Notes under the pieces: model-generated | The model's database searches: none | What the model was told of the DNA's origin: nothing | The model's input: the letters and a program-made list of their open reading frames with translations, nothing else | Origin: Bacillota bacterium | GTDB taxonomy: Bacteria; Bacillota; Clostridia; Christensenellales; Aristaeellaceae | Direction of reading: 5' to 3' | Length of the DNA stretch: 64,000 nt | NCBI GenBank assembly: GCA_023395615.1 | Contig: JAEWYP010000024.1 | Location: 1 to 64,000 of the forward strand | Program-made: the position numbers and the translations under genes | Shown: positions 35,274 to 44,113 of the stretch, one piece after another | Numbering within the stretch: position 1 is the stretch's first letter | How the letters are laid out: the number at the start of each line of letters is the position of its first letter

Positions 35274-35891
35274 TTATACCTGCTGGGCCATGTTGCGAAG
35301 CGCCATGCGGATCAGCTCGTCGGCGGTCTGTGCCTGTCCCTTGGCCCCTTTCAGGGCTTTGGCGGCCTCCTGCGGCGAATAGCCCAGCGCCTTCAGCGCC
35401 TGCATCGCCTCGCCCAGCGCGTCCTGCGCGGGGGCTTCGGTATCCGCGATTGCGATATCTTCCGCGCTTACGCCGCTGGCCAGCGCATCCTGCGTTACTT
35501 TATCCTTCAGTTCCAGCGCGATACGCTGTGCGGTTTTTTTGCCGATGCCAGGCGCGCGGCTGAGCATGCCGATGTCGCCGGTTAAAATCGCCAGACGAAG
35601 GTCGGAAAGCGGCAGACTGCCCAATACGAACAGCGCCGATTTGGGACCGACGCCGGTTACGCTGATTAAACGACGAAACATATCCCGTTCTTCGCGGGTG
35701 GAAAAGCCGTACAACTCCATTGCGTCTTCCCGGACGTTAAAATGCGTATACAGGCGGCAGCGCTGATCCACCGGGGGGATACCCGCCAATGTGTTCATGC
35801 TGCACAGCAGGCGAAAACCGATCCCGCCAGCGAGCAGCACAACTTCCCCTTCGCTCTTTTCAACTACGGTGCCTTCGACAAGCGCAATCAC
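35274..35891 (-). CDS. ruvA: Holliday junction DNA-binding subunit
   Basis: RuvA binds the four-way junction and loads RuvB. The N-terminal OB fold (MIALVEGTVVEKSEGEVVLL), the two helix-hairpin-helix motifs (LISVTGVGPKSAL and LSRAPGIGKKTAQRIALELKDK) and the C-terminal RuvB-binding domain (ALKALGYSPQEAAKALKG) are present in order within 205 residues. It lies between ruvC (10 bases before) and ruvB (46 bases after). Confidence 0.97.
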   Translation of the reverse strand: MIALVEGTVVEKSEGEVVLLAGGIGFRLLCSMNTLAGIPPVDQRCRLYTHFNVREDAMELYGFSTREERDMFRRLISVTGVGPKSALFVLGSLPLSDLRLAILTGDIGMLSRAPGIGKKTAQRIALELKDKVTQDALASGVSAEDIAIADTEAPAQDALGEAMQALKALGYSPQEAAKALKGAKGQAQTADELIRMALRNMAQQV

Positions 35892-35901
35892 ATTGGTCCC
35901 C

Positions 35902-36396
35902 TCACTTCATTAAAAACTGTCCGCTGGCCGCGCCGGTGGCGGCATGGGTAAGCGCGATGGCCAGCGCGTCGGCCGCATCGTCCGGGCGGGCGATGTCCTC
36001 CATCCGCAACAGCAATTTTACCATTTCCTGTATCTGCCGCTTCTCCGCCTTACCGTAACCCACCATGGCCTGCTTCACCTGCATGGGTGTGTACTCGTAT
36101 AATTTAGGGGTATAGGCGGCGCATACAGCCACGCTTACGCCGCGTGCCGCGCCCACCGTGAGCGCCGTAGTCACGTTGCGGGCGAAAAAAAGCTCCTCAA
36201 AAGCAATCTCGTCCGGCTGAAACCGTGCAAGCAGTGCGCCCATTTCGTTCTGGATCGTCAGCAGCCGATCTGGCAGCGTCTGATCAGGAGTAGTAAGGAT
36301 ACATCCGTACTCCATCAGGCGCTGCCTCCCGCCCGCGCTCTCGATCACACCCCAGCCCAGCGTGGCCAGACCGGGATCGATCCCCAAAACGATCAT
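35902..36396 (-). CDS. ruvC: Holliday junction endonuclease
   Basis: RuvC cuts Holliday junctions symmetrically. The four acidic catalytic residues are seen: Asp in GIDPGLATLGWGV, Glu in IAFEELFFARN, and the C-terminal pair in RPDDAADALAIALTH. At 164 residues it is normal. It leads the ruvCAB-queA operon. Confidence 0.97.
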   Translation of the reverse strand: MIVLGIDPGLATLGWGVIESAGGRQRLMEYGCILTTPDQTLPDRLLTIQNEMGALLARFQPDEIAFEELFFARNVTTALTVGAARGVSVAVCAAYTPKLYEYTPMQVKQAMVGYGKAEKRQIQEMVKLLLRMEDIARPDDAADALAIALTHAATGAASGQFLMK

Positions 36397-36437
36397 GGAA
36401 TGCCTCCCAACAGATAATTCATATCTCTGCCTGTCTC

Positions 36438-36466
36438 ATGATAAAAGGTTGCGCGGGGTTTGTCAA
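36438..36466 (-). promoter_or_regulatory. Sigma-A promoter of ruvCAB-queA
   Basis: TTGACA (36466-36461) and TATCAT (36443-36438) on the minus strand are 17 bases apart. No LexA box is evident beside it. Confidence 0.75.
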
Positions 36467-36492
36467 TCGTTTGCGAACAAATGTTCATTCCG

Positions 36493-36521
36493 TTGCCAGC
36501 GGACGGGAAAACAGTTATAAT
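36493..36521 (+). promoter_or_regulatory. Sigma-A promoter of YigZ-serine dehydratase operon
   Basis: TTGCCA (36493-36498) and TATAAT (36516-36521) have a 17-base spacer, divergent from the ruvC promoter. Confidence 0.75.
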
Positions 36522-36551
36522 AGGCGCGAGAATCCGTGGAAAGGATACGCG

Positions 36552-37199
36552 ATGAAAGCTTACAAAACCCTTGGGCGGGAAGCCGAAGAAGAGTATGTGA
36601 TCCAGAAAAGCCGCTTTATCGGCCACGCCATGCCCGTGCAAACGGAGGAAGCGGCACTGGCTTTTCTGGCAGGGGTAAGGGAACGGCACAAGACTGCCAA
36701 CCACAACTGCTATGCCTACATCGTCGGGCAAAACGCGGGCGTCATGCGCTACAGCGACGACGGCGAGCCAGGCGGTACCGCGGGCCTGCCAATGATGGAA
36801 GCGCTGAAGGCGCGCGGAGTGGTGGACTGCGCCGTGGTGGTTACCCGTTATTTCGGCGGCATTCTGCTGGGGGCGGGTGGTCTGGTGCGCGCATACAGCC
36901 ATACCTGTGCTTTGGCTGTGAACGCGGCTGGCGTGTGCGAAATGGCTCCCACCGAACGCTGGCAGATGGAAGTCGGATACCCGATTTGGGATCGGGTACA
37001 GTACGCATTGAAAACCCTGCCGATCCGGTTGGAGCCGCCGGTTTACGCCGACGCGGTACGCTTTACCCTGCTGTGCAGGCAGACCGACATTCCCCATGTG
37101 GCTGATGAGCTGACCCGTGTATCCGACGGGCGTATCCGTCGACTTTCGGCAGAAGAACTGTATGCCGCATGGGAAGAACCCGCGGCACGGGAGGAATAA
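36552..37199 (+). CDS. YigZ/IMPACT family protein
   Basis: The 215-residue protein has the UPF0029 N-terminal domain with KSRFIGHA, NHNCYAYIVG, SDDGEPGGTAGLPMM and VTRYFGGILLGAGGLVRAY, followed by a small C-terminal domain (DUF1949-like). Eukaryotic IMPACT regulates a translation kinase; the bacterial role is unknown. ATG 36552 follows AAGGATACGCG. The serine dehydratase genes follow directly. Confidence 0.92.
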   Translation: MKAYKTLGREAEEEYVIQKSRFIGHAMPVQTEEAALAFLAGVRERHKTANHNCYAYIVGQNAGVMRYSDDGEPGGTAGLPMMEALKARGVVDCAVVVTRYFGGILLGAGGLVRAYSHTCALAVNAAGVCEMAPTERWQMEVGYPIWDRVQYALKTLPIRLEPPVYADAVRFTLLCRQTDIPHVADELTRVSDGRIRRLSAEELYAAWEEPAAREE

Positions 37200-37204
37200 G
37201 CATA

Positions 37205-37903
37205 ATGGACATGTTCGACCTGATCGGGCCGATTATGATCGGTCCCAGCTCGTCCCACACGGCAGGCGCGGCCCGGATCGGCAAACTGGGCAGGATGCTG
37301 CTGGGCGGCGAACCGGTGGAAGCGAAAATCGGTTTATGGGGTTCCTTCCAAAAAACATATCAAGGGCATGGCACCGACCGGGCGTTGGTAGGCGGTCTGT
37401 TGGGTATGGAGGTGGACGACCCCCGCCTGCGTGACAGCCTGACCTGCGCCGAAAAGGCAGGGCTGAAGGTGAGCTTTTATCAGGCTTCGCTTCGCAATGC
37501 GCATCCGAATACTGTCGTTCTTGACCTGACGAATCGGAAGGGGCGCAAAGTGAAATTGCAGGCCGCTTCCATCGGCGGAGGGGAGATTATCATTCAGTCC
37601 GTGGATGGGTTGGAAACATCCATTTCCGGCCATGGCAACACACTGGTGCTCACGTACCGGGATACGCCCGGCATGATTGCCAAAATCAGCGGAGAAGTGG
37701 CCGCAAGCCATCTGAATATCGCCACCATGCGCGTTTCCCGCTCCTCAGCCGGGGGGGAAGCCATGGTAACACTGGAACTGGATGGCGCTGCGGATCGCGC
37801 GCTGATTGAGCATTTATCGGAGTTGACAGACGTATACCATGTGGCTTATCTGGCCGCACGTGGGGACGAAACGCAGGGGAGGGATATGCCGTGCAGACCA
37901 TAA
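37205..37903 (+). CDS. sdaAB: L-serine dehydratase, iron-sulfur-dependent, beta subunit
   Basis: With the alpha subunit this enzyme converts L-serine to pyruvate and ammonia. The beta fold opens FDLIGPIMIGPSSSHTAGAARIG; the HGTDRALVGGLLG stretch and a C-terminal ACT domain (about 150-222, TYRDTPGMIAKISGEVAASHLNIATMRVSR) are present. ATG 37205 follows GGGAGGAATAAGCAT; length 232. The alpha gene starts inside its 3' end at GTG 37891, so the subunits are made together. Confidence 0.95.
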   Translation: MDMFDLIGPIMIGPSSSHTAGAARIGKLGRMLLGGEPVEAKIGLWGSFQKTYQGHGTDRALVGGLLGMEVDDPRLRDSLTCAEKAGLKVSFYQASLRNAHPNTVVLDLTNRKGRKVKLQAASIGGGEIIIQSVDGLETSISGHGNTLVLTYRDTPGMIAKISGEVAASHLNIATMRVSRSSAGGEAMVTLELDGAADRALIEHLSELTDVYHVAYLAARGDETQGRDMPCRP

Positions 37904-38739
37904 CGGAGGTGCTTGCCGCTGCCGGAGAATGTGGCAGTATCGCCAAAGCGGCCATTCGCTGGCAGGCCGGGCAGGACGGTACGGATGAAACAGTGACGCG
38001 TGCCAGAATGCGTAAAGCACTGGAGGTAATGCGTTCCAGCGTTCGGGAAGGGTTGAATCCGGACCTGCGTTCCGTATCCGGTCGGGTTGGCGGGCAGGCG
38101 GCGCAGATGCGCGTCGCGGAACACATCGATCGTTTTGGCCTGCTGGGAAAGGCCTGTGCCTATGCGCTGGCAGTTTCGGAAAGCAACGCCTGTATGGGTA
38201 AAATTGTCGCGGCGCCTACTGCGGGCAGCTGTGGCATCCTGCCGGGAGTGCTGCTGGCGGCACAGGAACAGGATGGATTTAAGGACGACGAACTGACAGA
38301 CGCCCTGTTTACGGCGGCGGCTGTTGGGCGCGTGATTGCCCAGCAGGCAACGGTGAGCGGCGCGGAAGGCGGCTGCCAGGCGGAATGCGGTTCCGCGGCC
38401 GGCATGGCCGCCGCGGCGCTGACGGAGCTGTACGGCGGCACGCCGGAAGCGGCGGCGGATGCCTGCGCCTTTGCGCTGATGAACATGCTGGGGTTGGTAT
38501 GCGACCCCGTACAGGGGCTGGTAGAGATCCCCTGCGTATACCGCAACGTGGGCGGGGCTTCGCAGGCAATGGCGGCGGCACAGATGGCGCTTGCCGGGCT
38601 GCATTGCCCGATCCCGTGCGACGAGATGATACTGACCATGAAGGATGTGGGAGATACGCTGCCCGCCAGCCTGCGCGAAACTGGGGACGGCGGCTGTGCC
38701 ACCTGCGCAAGCATGCGCTGTGGAAAATGCACGAAATAG
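37891..38739 (+). CDS. sdaAA: L-serine dehydratase, iron-sulfur-dependent, alpha subunit
   Basis: The alpha subunit carries the oxygen-sensitive [4Fe-4S] cluster that binds the serine hydroxyl. SNACMGKIVAAPTAGSCGILPG in the middle and the C-terminal GGCATCASMRCGKC give the cysteine ligands. 282 residues are normal. It starts at GTG 37891 behind GGGGAGGG, overlapping the beta gene by 13 bases. An Fe-S serine dehydratase fits an anaerobe. Confidence 0.95.
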   Translation: MQTITEVLAAAGECGSIAKAAIRWQAGQDGTDETVTRARMRKALEVMRSSVREGLNPDLRSVSGRVGGQAAQMRVAEHIDRFGLLGKACAYALAVSESNACMGKIVAAPTAGSCGILPGVLLAAQEQDGFKDDELTDALFTAAAVGRVIAQQATVSGAEGGCQAECGSAAGMAAAALTELYGGTPEAAADACAFALMNMLGLVCDPVQGLVEIPCVYRNVGGASQAMAAAQMALAGLHCPIPCDEMILTMKDVGDTLPASLRETGDGGCATCASMRCGKCTK

Positions 38740-38810
38740 GAACTGCGCGCTCCTCACGGTACGCTTGTTTGACCATAACAGGATACGGCGGGAAGTCCTT
38801 CCAGATGAAT

Positions 38811-38857
38811 AAAAACCGGCGTGTATTACACCCTTGCCGTAATACACGCCGGTTTTG
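38811..38857. terminator. Bidirectional terminator after sdaAA
   Basis: AAAAACCGGCGTGTATTAC and GTAATACACGCCGGTTTT form a long perfect hairpin with an eight-base loop; T and A runs on the two sides let it act in both directions. Confidence 0.92.
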
Positions 38858-38993
38858 TTGCGCTTCTCCCTGCAGGCTTCGGTGGTGTATGGAAAAAGCG
38901 GACCCATACATGCCGTATAGGCCCGCCCTTACATATCGTGTTTTCCCGTGAATGATCCTTTGCTTGCGATAGATGAACGATCAGGCGTTTGGG

Positions 38994-40847
38994 TTATTCT
39001 TCGGTACGCACACGCAGAGCGCGGGTTGCGTTTAAAATTGCGAGCAGGCTTACGCCTACATCCGCAAACACCGCCAGCCACATGTTGGCCAGTCCGACTG
39101 CGACCAGCGCCAGTACGCCCAGCTTGACGGCGAGAGCGAAGGTGATGTTCTGCCGGGCTATTTTCAGCGTATGCCGAGCAATCCGAATAGCAAGCGGCAA
39201 TTTGCGGGGGTCGTCATCCATCAGCACCACGTCGGCGGCTTCCACGGCCGCGTCGCTGCCCAGCGCGCCCATCGCAACTCCCACGTCCGCACGGGTCAGC
39301 ACCGGCGCGTCGTTTACGCCGTCGCCTACAAAGACCAGCTTGCCTTTGGGGCTGCTTTGGGACAGAAGCATTTCTACCTGATGCACCTTATCGGCCGGAA
39401 GCAGCTGCGCGTGTACTTCGGTCAGGCCCAGTTCTCGCCCCACCTGATCCGCTACGGCCTGCATGTCGCCGGTGAGCATCACGGTTTTCCGCACGCCTTC
39501 CCCTTTCAGGGCGACAATGGCGGCTTTGGAGCCGGGCTTGATTTCGTCGGAGATCACGATATGCCCCAGATAGACGCCATCCCGGGCCACATGCACCACG
39601 GTGCTGCCCTCGTGCGGGCAATTTGGCGTAGCAACGCCGATGGCGTCCATCAGCTTCTGGTTACCGGCGAAAAGTGTGCGCCCATGCAACTCGGCGGATA
39701 CGCCCTGCCCGGCGATTTCTTTTACATTGGTCAGGCCGTCGGAATCGACGGGCAGATGATACTGCGCGCGAATGGAACGGCTGATGGGGTGGTCGGAATA
39801 GCTTTCCACGGTGGCGGCTAATTTGAGCAGCTCCTGTTCCGTTACCTGATCCGGATGGATCAGCGACACCTTGAAGCTTCCTTCAGTGAGCGTTCCGGTC
39901 TTGTCAAATACAACGGTCTCCGCGCTGGCAAGCTGCTCCAGATAGTTGCTGCCTTTCACCAGAATCCCGTTGCGACTGGCTCCTCCAATGCCGCCAAAAA
40001 AGGTAAGCGGTACCGAAATGACCAGCGCGCACGGGCACGACACAACCAGAAAGCTGAGCGCCCGCTCGCCCCAAACGCGCCAGCCGCCCCCCGCGATCAG
40101 CGGGGGAAGCAGAAACAGCAGCAATGCCGCGGCGCAAACCAGCGGAGTGTAGATCCGCGCGAAACGGGTGATAAAGGCTTCGGTTTTCGCCTTTTTGGCG
40201 CTGGCGTTTTCCACCAGATCCAGTATTTTCGCGACGGTGGATTCGCCGTAGGGTTTGCTGGCCCGTACCCGGAGCAGACCGCCCTGGTTTACGCACCCGC
40301 TGACTACGTCGTCCCCGACGGTCACGTCACGGGGTAAACTTTCCCCGGTCAGCGCCGCGGTATTCAGCGCGGAGTTGCCTTCCAGCACCACGCCGTCCAG
40401 CGGTACGCGCTCACCCGGTTTCACCACGATAACCTCTCCGACCGCGACCTCCTCCGGGGATACGGTGACCGTTTCCGAGTTGCGTTCCACGTGGGCGATA
40501 TCGGGGCGGATATCCATTAGTGCCGATATGGATTTGCGGCTTTTTCCCAGTGCGTAGCTCTGGAAAAGTTCGCCTGTCTGGTATAAAAGCATTACGGCGA
40601 CGGCTTCGGGGTATTCGCCAATCGCCAGCGCGCCCAGGGTGGCGATGGACATGAGAAAGTTCTCATCAAAGATTTCGCCATGAATGATATTTTCGCCCGC
40701 TTCTTTTAACACGCTGAAACCGGAAAGAAGATAGGCGACAATAAACAAAATCAGCCGGAAAACGGGTTGGGACACCAGCAGCGCAATGATGAAAATCACT
40801 GCTGCGATTACAATGGTCATCAGGGTTTGCTTTTGCTTGCGGGTCAA
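38994..40847 (-). CDS. cadA: Zinc/cadmium/lead-exporting P1B-type ATPase
   Basis: This pump uses ATP to expel Zn2+, Cd2+ or Pb2+. The metal-site CPC (271-273), phosphorylated Asp315 in DKTGTLT, TGES (168-171) and GDGVNDAPVLTRADVG are all seen. The Lys in ITFALAVKLG and the Asp-X-Gly in FADVGVSLLAILNATRAL of the last helices mark the Zn/Cd/Pb subgroup rather than copper. The N-terminus has no metal-binding domain; that domain is a separate small gene upstream. Length 617. It is the last gene of the cadC-HMA-cadA set. Confidence 0.93.
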   Translation of the reverse strand: MTRKQKQTLMTIVIAAVIFIIALLVSQPVFRLILFIVAYLLSGFSVLKEAGENIIHGEIFDENFLMSIATLGALAIGEYPEAVAVMLLYQTGELFQSYALGKSRKSISALMDIRPDIAHVERNSETVTVSPEEVAVGEVIVVKPGERVPLDGVVLEGNSALNTAALTGESLPRDVTVGDDVVSGCVNQGGLLRVRASKPYGESTVAKILDLVENASAKKAKTEAFITRFARIYTPLVCAAALLLFLLPPLIAGGGWRVWGERALSFLVVSCPCALVISVPLTFFGGIGGASRNGILVKGSNYLEQLASAETVVFDKTGTLTEGSFKVSLIHPDQVTEQELLKLAATVESYSDHPISRSIRAQYHLPVDSDGLTNVKEIAGQGVSAELHGRTLFAGNQKLMDAIGVATPNCPHEGSTVVHVARDGVYLGHIVISDEIKPGSKAAIVALKGEGVRKTVMLTGDMQAVADQVGRELGLTEVHAQLLPADKVHQVEMLLSQSSPKGKLVFVGDGVNDAPVLTRADVGVAMGALGSDAAVEAADVVLMDDDPRKLPLAIRIARHTLKIARQNITFALAVKLGVLALVAVGLANMWLAVFADVGVSLLAILNATRALRVRTEE

Positions 40848-40903
40848 AACGAATCCATCTCCTCATCGCTTATTGGGGAAAGGATACTCTATACGGAATA
40901 TTC

Positions 40904-41119
40904 TCAGGAAAGGATGCATCCATGCGCTGTACGGGCGGCTACTTTACGGGCAGCCTGCACAACTTCTTCGAACGTCGCGTCGTCGGCTTCCAGCGTGAGG
41001 CGCTGGGTGACGAAGTTAACGGTGGCGGCGGTTACGCCGGGCAACTTGCGGATGGCTGTTTCCATGCGATCCGCGCAGGCGGCGCAATCCAGTTCGGATA
41101 ACTGAAATACCTTTTTCAT
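40904..41119 (-). CDS. Stand-alone heavy-metal-associated (HMA) domain
   Basis: A 71-residue ferredoxin-like metal-binding protein. The ligand motif is LDCAACADRME (Cys12 and Cys15), the DCxxC variant found in zinc/cadmium systems rather than the copper MTCxxC. The start at 41119 is chosen because GGAGGAATTGGTG precedes it and the domain begins there; a longer upstream frame overlaps cadC. It lies between the regulator and the pump and probably hands metal to CadA, replacing the fused domain seen in other CadA proteins. Confidence 0.88.
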   Translation of the reverse strand: MKKVFQLSELDCAACADRMETAIRKLPGVTAATVNFVTQRLTLEADDATFEEVVQAARKVAARTAHGCILS

Positions 41120-41138
41120 CACCAATTCCTCCAGAACG

Positions 41139-41501
41139 TTATTCGGTAACATGGTCGATGCCCTGTCCCAAAATGGTTCGCACGTGATCGTCCGCAAGGG
41201 CATAGAATACCGTCTTGCCATCGCGGCGGGCCGATACCAGTTTGCTGCGCTTCAGCAGCGCCAGCTGGTGGGAAATCGCGCTCTGGCTCATCCCAAGGAG
41301 TGTTGCGATGTCGCATACGCACATCTCGTTGGCAAACAGACAGTACAGGATGCGGATGCGTGTTGAATCCCCGAAAAGCTTGAACAGCTCGCTGAGGTCA
41401 AACAGCGTGTCCTCGTCGGGCATCACATCGGCAACACGGTCTACAACATCCGCGTGGACACATACGAATTCGCACTTCGGGGCTTCGGGAGGCGCTACCA
41501 C
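41139..41501 (-). CDS. cadC: CadC/ArsR-family metal-sensing repressor
   Basis: CadC-type repressors leave their operator on binding Cd2+, Pb2+ or Zn2+. The 120-residue winged-helix protein has the DNA-recognition stretch MSQSAISHQLALLKRSKLV and all four alpha3N cysteine positions: Cys10 and Cys14 in CEFVC, Cys61 and Cys63 in CVCD. The C-terminal DDHVRTILGQGIDH suggests the second zinc site as well. It starts at GTG 41501 after AAGGAG. The operator lies 16-37 bases upstream. Confidence 0.93.
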   Translation of the reverse strand: MVAPPEAPKCEFVCVHADVVDRVADVMPDEDTLFDLSELFKLFGDSTRIRILYCLFANEMCVCDIATLLGMSQSAISHQLALLKRSKLVSARRDGKTVFYALADDHVRTILGQGIDHVTE

Positions 41502-41516
41502 GTTCCATCACTCCTT

Positions 41517-41568
41517 CATATGAACAACCGTTCATATGTATAATAGTCAAATAGAGACATCCTGTCAA
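41517..41568 (-). promoter_or_regulatory. cadC promoter and operator
   Basis: TTGACA (41568-41563) and TATTAT (41545-41540) on the minus strand are 17 bases apart. Immediately downstream is a perfect nine-base palindrome CATATGAAC-aacc-GTTCATATG (41517-41538), of the ATGAACA/TGTTCAT type bound by CadC/SmtB regulators. Repressor here would block the polymerase at the transcript start. Confidence 0.9.
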
Positions 41569-41588
41569 GAGGGGCAGGCAGAAAAATA

Positions 41589-42131
41589 TCAGAGTTTGTT
41601 TGTTTTTTCCGTCGCGCATTGCCACAGCGGTTTCCACGCGGCGATGAGCGTTTCGAGCGTGCACCGCGCGTTTGCAGGGCTGGTGGAAGGCAAAGCGATC
41701 ATCGGCAAGCCGGTTTGCGGCTGGCTCCAGCGGCGATACAGCGCGGCGGCGGTCTGGCCGTTGGCGAAAACCGCGCGGATGGGGGCCTGCCCGAGCAGTT
41801 CCGACAGATCGTTGGGCACGGGGTTGCGGATGCTTCCGTCCGCGCTGCCCGCGATATCGCAGGAGGCCAGCACATCCCAGAGCGCGACATGATGGGTAAG
41901 CAGTAATGCAGTCTTTTCTTCAACCGAAGAAGGTACCACCGTGCCAAACAGCGCAGCCAGCACAGGCCAGAAGTGGTTTTGGGGGTGTCCATAATAAAAA
42001 GCGTTTGCACGCGACTGCACGGAAGGAAAGGTACCCAGTACCAGCACGCGGGAAGTGGAATCAAATACCGGGGCGAACGGATGATGAATGGCCAGATATT
42101 GTTGCGCCGTACAACCCACCTCGTTTCTCAC
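41589..42131 (-). CDS. DNA-deoxyinosine glycosylase, UDG superfamily
   Basis: The enzyme removes hypoxanthine or uracil bases from damaged DNA. VLVLGTFPSVQSRANAFYYG near residues 29-48 and HPQNHFWPVL are the hallmarks of the hypoxanthine-DNA glycosylase subgroup (UDG family 6), and LPSTSPANAR near the end is the DNA-intercalating loop. At 180 residues it has family length. It is alone, between the cad operon and dnaK and divergent from dnaK. Confidence 0.87.
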   Translation of the reverse strand: MRNEVGCTAQQYLAIHHPFAPVFDSTSRVLVLGTFPSVQSRANAFYYGHPQNHFWPVLAALFGTVVPSSVEEKTALLLTHHVALWDVLASCDIAGSADGSIRNPVPNDLSELLGQAPIRAVFANGQTAAALYRRWSQPQTGLPMIALPSTSPANARCTLETLIAAWKPLWQCATEKTNKL

Positions 42132-42176
42132 TCGGAATTAGTTCAACACGGAATTAATTATTCCCTTTTTAAACAT

Positions 42177-42194
42177 TTGTCAGACAAGTCTGAC
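42177..42194. promoter_or_regulatory. Palindromic site upstream of dnaK
   Basis: GTCAGACaaGTCTGAC (42179-42194) is a perfect seven-base inverted repeat, and TTGTCAGACAA (42177-42187) inside it is itself palindromic, resembling FadR-type GntR operators. It lies between the divergent glycosylase and dnaK genes. It is not a CIRCE element. Near-identical ATTGTTCACGG and ATTGCTCACGA lie 33 bases apart downstream (42196 and 42229). Confidence 0.45.
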
Positions 42195-42292
42195 CATTGT
42201 TCACGGTTTGTCCATATTTGGGTTAACGATTGCTCACGATTTTCGTATATGATAACATAGTCAGGGTATATTCCCGGCAAGGAGGGAACCAT

Positions 42293-44086
42293 ATGGCAAG
42301 AACGATCGGCATCGACCTGGGAACCACAAATTCCTGCGTCGCTTTTCTAGAAAACGGGGATCCCGTTGTGATCCCGAATGCCGAGGGCGGCCGAACCACG
42401 CCGTCCGTCGTTGCTTTTACGAAGGATGGGGAACGCATTGTGGGTAGCGCCGCCAAGCGGCAGGCTGTCACCAACAGTGAACGGACCATTTCCAGTATCA
42501 AACGGGAGATGGGCACCGACAATCGGGTGAAAATCGACGGTAAAGCTTATACTCCGCAGGAGATCAGCGCGATGATCCTGCAAAAACTGAAGGCCGACGC
42601 AGAAGCCTATCTGGGAGAAAAGGTGACTGACGCGGTGATTACCGTGCCCGCCTATTTCAGCGACAGCCAGCGGCAGGCAACGAAAGACGCGGGAAAAATT
42701 GCGGGCCTGAATGTACTGCGCATTGTGAACGAACCCACCGCCGCCGCGCTGGCCTATGGCGCGGATAAGGGCGAAAACATGAAGGTGATGGTATACGACC
42801 TGGGCGGCGGCACCTTCGACGTGAGCATCCTGGAGATCAACCACGACGTAATCGAGGTGCTTGCAACTGCGGGCAACAATCGTCTGGGTGGGGACGACTT
42901 CGACCGCTGTGTGGCTAACTGGCTGCTGGAAGAGTTTCAGAAAAAAGAAAAAATCGACCTCACCCGCGACCCCACCGCAATGCAGCGCATCCGGGAAGCT
43001 GCCGAAAAGGCGAAGATCGAACTGAGCAGCGCTACCACGACGACCATCAGTCTGCCGTTTATTGCAAATGGCCGGGATGGTGCGAAGCACCTGGAGATTG
43101 AACTGACCCGGGCAAAATTCGATGACCTGACGCGCAGCCTCGTGGACGCGACCACAGGCCCTGTAAAACAGGCCATGAGCGATGCGGGACTGACCTCCTC
43201 GCAGATCGGGCGGGTGCTTCTGGTGGGCGGCAGCACCCGCATACCCGCCGTGCAGGAAGCCGTGAAGCGCTTAACCGGACAGGAGCCCAGCAAGGGGATT
43301 AACCCGGACGAATGCGTGGCTATGGGCGCGACGCTTCAGGGCGGCGTGCTGCAGGGACAGGTAACAGGTCTGCTGCTGTTGGACGTTACCCCGCTTTCGC
43401 TGGGCGTTGAGACGGTGGGGGATGTGTTCAGCCGGATCATTGACCGGAATACCCCGATCCCCGTAAAGCGCAGCCAGGTGTTTACCACGGCGGCGAATTT
43501 CCAGACGCAGGTTGAGATTCACGTCTTGCAGGGCGAGCGGGAAATTGCCAGCTATAATAAGACGCTGGGAAAATTCAAACTCACCGGTATTCGCCGGGCG
43601 ATGCGCGGCATCCCGCAGATTGAAGTTACCTTTGCTATCGACGCTAACGGCATTGTCAACGTGTCCGCCAAAGACCTGGGAACGGGGCGGTATCAGGAAA
43701 TTGTGCTGACGCAGAGCTCCAACATGTCTTCCGCCGAGATTGATCAGGCGGTGCGGGACGCGGAACGTTACGCCGCCGATGACCGGCAGCGCAAGCAAAG
43801 CGCGGAACTGCGCAACCGCGGCGAACAGCTCTGCTACGAAGCCAAAAGCGCCATGCGGAAGCTGAAGCCGGAGGACAAGGATCGCGTGGAAGCCCTGCGC
43901 AAGCGCACCCAGCAGGCTCTGGACGACAAGGATGATAACGCGCTTCGCGACGCAAGCGCGGAGCTTGAGCAGGCGCTGGCCGCTGCCGGACGATATGTGG
44001 GGGAAACAGGGGAGAACGCGGCGGAAGACGGTGCGATGGACGCGGAGTTTACCTCGGCGGAGAACAAGGGAAAAGAACGCCCCTGA
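42293..44086 (+). CDS. dnaK: Hsp70 chaperone DnaK
   Basis: DnaK is the ATP-driven chaperone that binds exposed hydrophobic peptide. The nucleotide domain shows GIDLGTTNSCVA, VITVPAYFSDSQRQATKDAG, VYDLGGGTFDVSILE and VLLVGGSTRIPAVQ; the linker VTGLLLLDVTPLSLGVET and the peptide-binding domain follow. At 597 residues it is a little short and has a short acidic tail. The start at 42293 follows AAGGAGGGAACCAT. No hrcA, grpE or canonical dnaJ is beside it and no CIRCE box precedes it, so it may be a second DnaK; a DUF5685 gene and a J-domain gene follow. Confidence 0.94.
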   Translation: MARTIGIDLGTTNSCVAFLENGDPVVIPNAEGGRTTPSVVAFTKDGERIVGSAAKRQAVTNSERTISSIKREMGTDNRVKIDGKAYTPQEISAMILQKLKADAEAYLGEKVTDAVITVPAYFSDSQRQATKDAGKIAGLNVLRIVNEPTAAALAYGADKGENMKVMVYDLGGGTFDVSILEINHDVIEVLATAGNNRLGGDDFDRCVANWLLEEFQKKEKIDLTRDPTAMQRIREAAEKAKIELSSATTTTISLPFIANGRDGAKHLEIELTRAKFDDLTRSLVDATTGPVKQAMSDAGLTSSQIGRVLLVGGSTRIPAVQEAVKRLTGQEPSKGINPDECVAMGATLQGGVLQGQVTGLLLLDVTPLSLGVETVGDVFSRIIDRNTPIPVKRSQVFTTAANFQTQVEIHVLQGEREIASYNKTLGKFKLTGIRRAMRGIPQIEVTFAIDANGIVNVSAKDLGTGRYQEIVLTQSSNMSSAEIDQAVRDAERYAADDRQRKQSAELRNRGEQLCYEAKSAMRKLKPEDKDRVEALRKRTQQALDDKDDNALRDASAELEQALAAAGRYVGETGENAAEDGAMDAEFTSAENKGKERP

Positions 44087-44113
44087 TCACCGTGATGATA
44101 CGGAGGGATGCCC

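Noticed and set aside
42132..42292. CIRCE (HrcA) box before dnaK
   Set aside because: No TTAGCACTC-N9-GAGTGCTAA or near copy could be seen.
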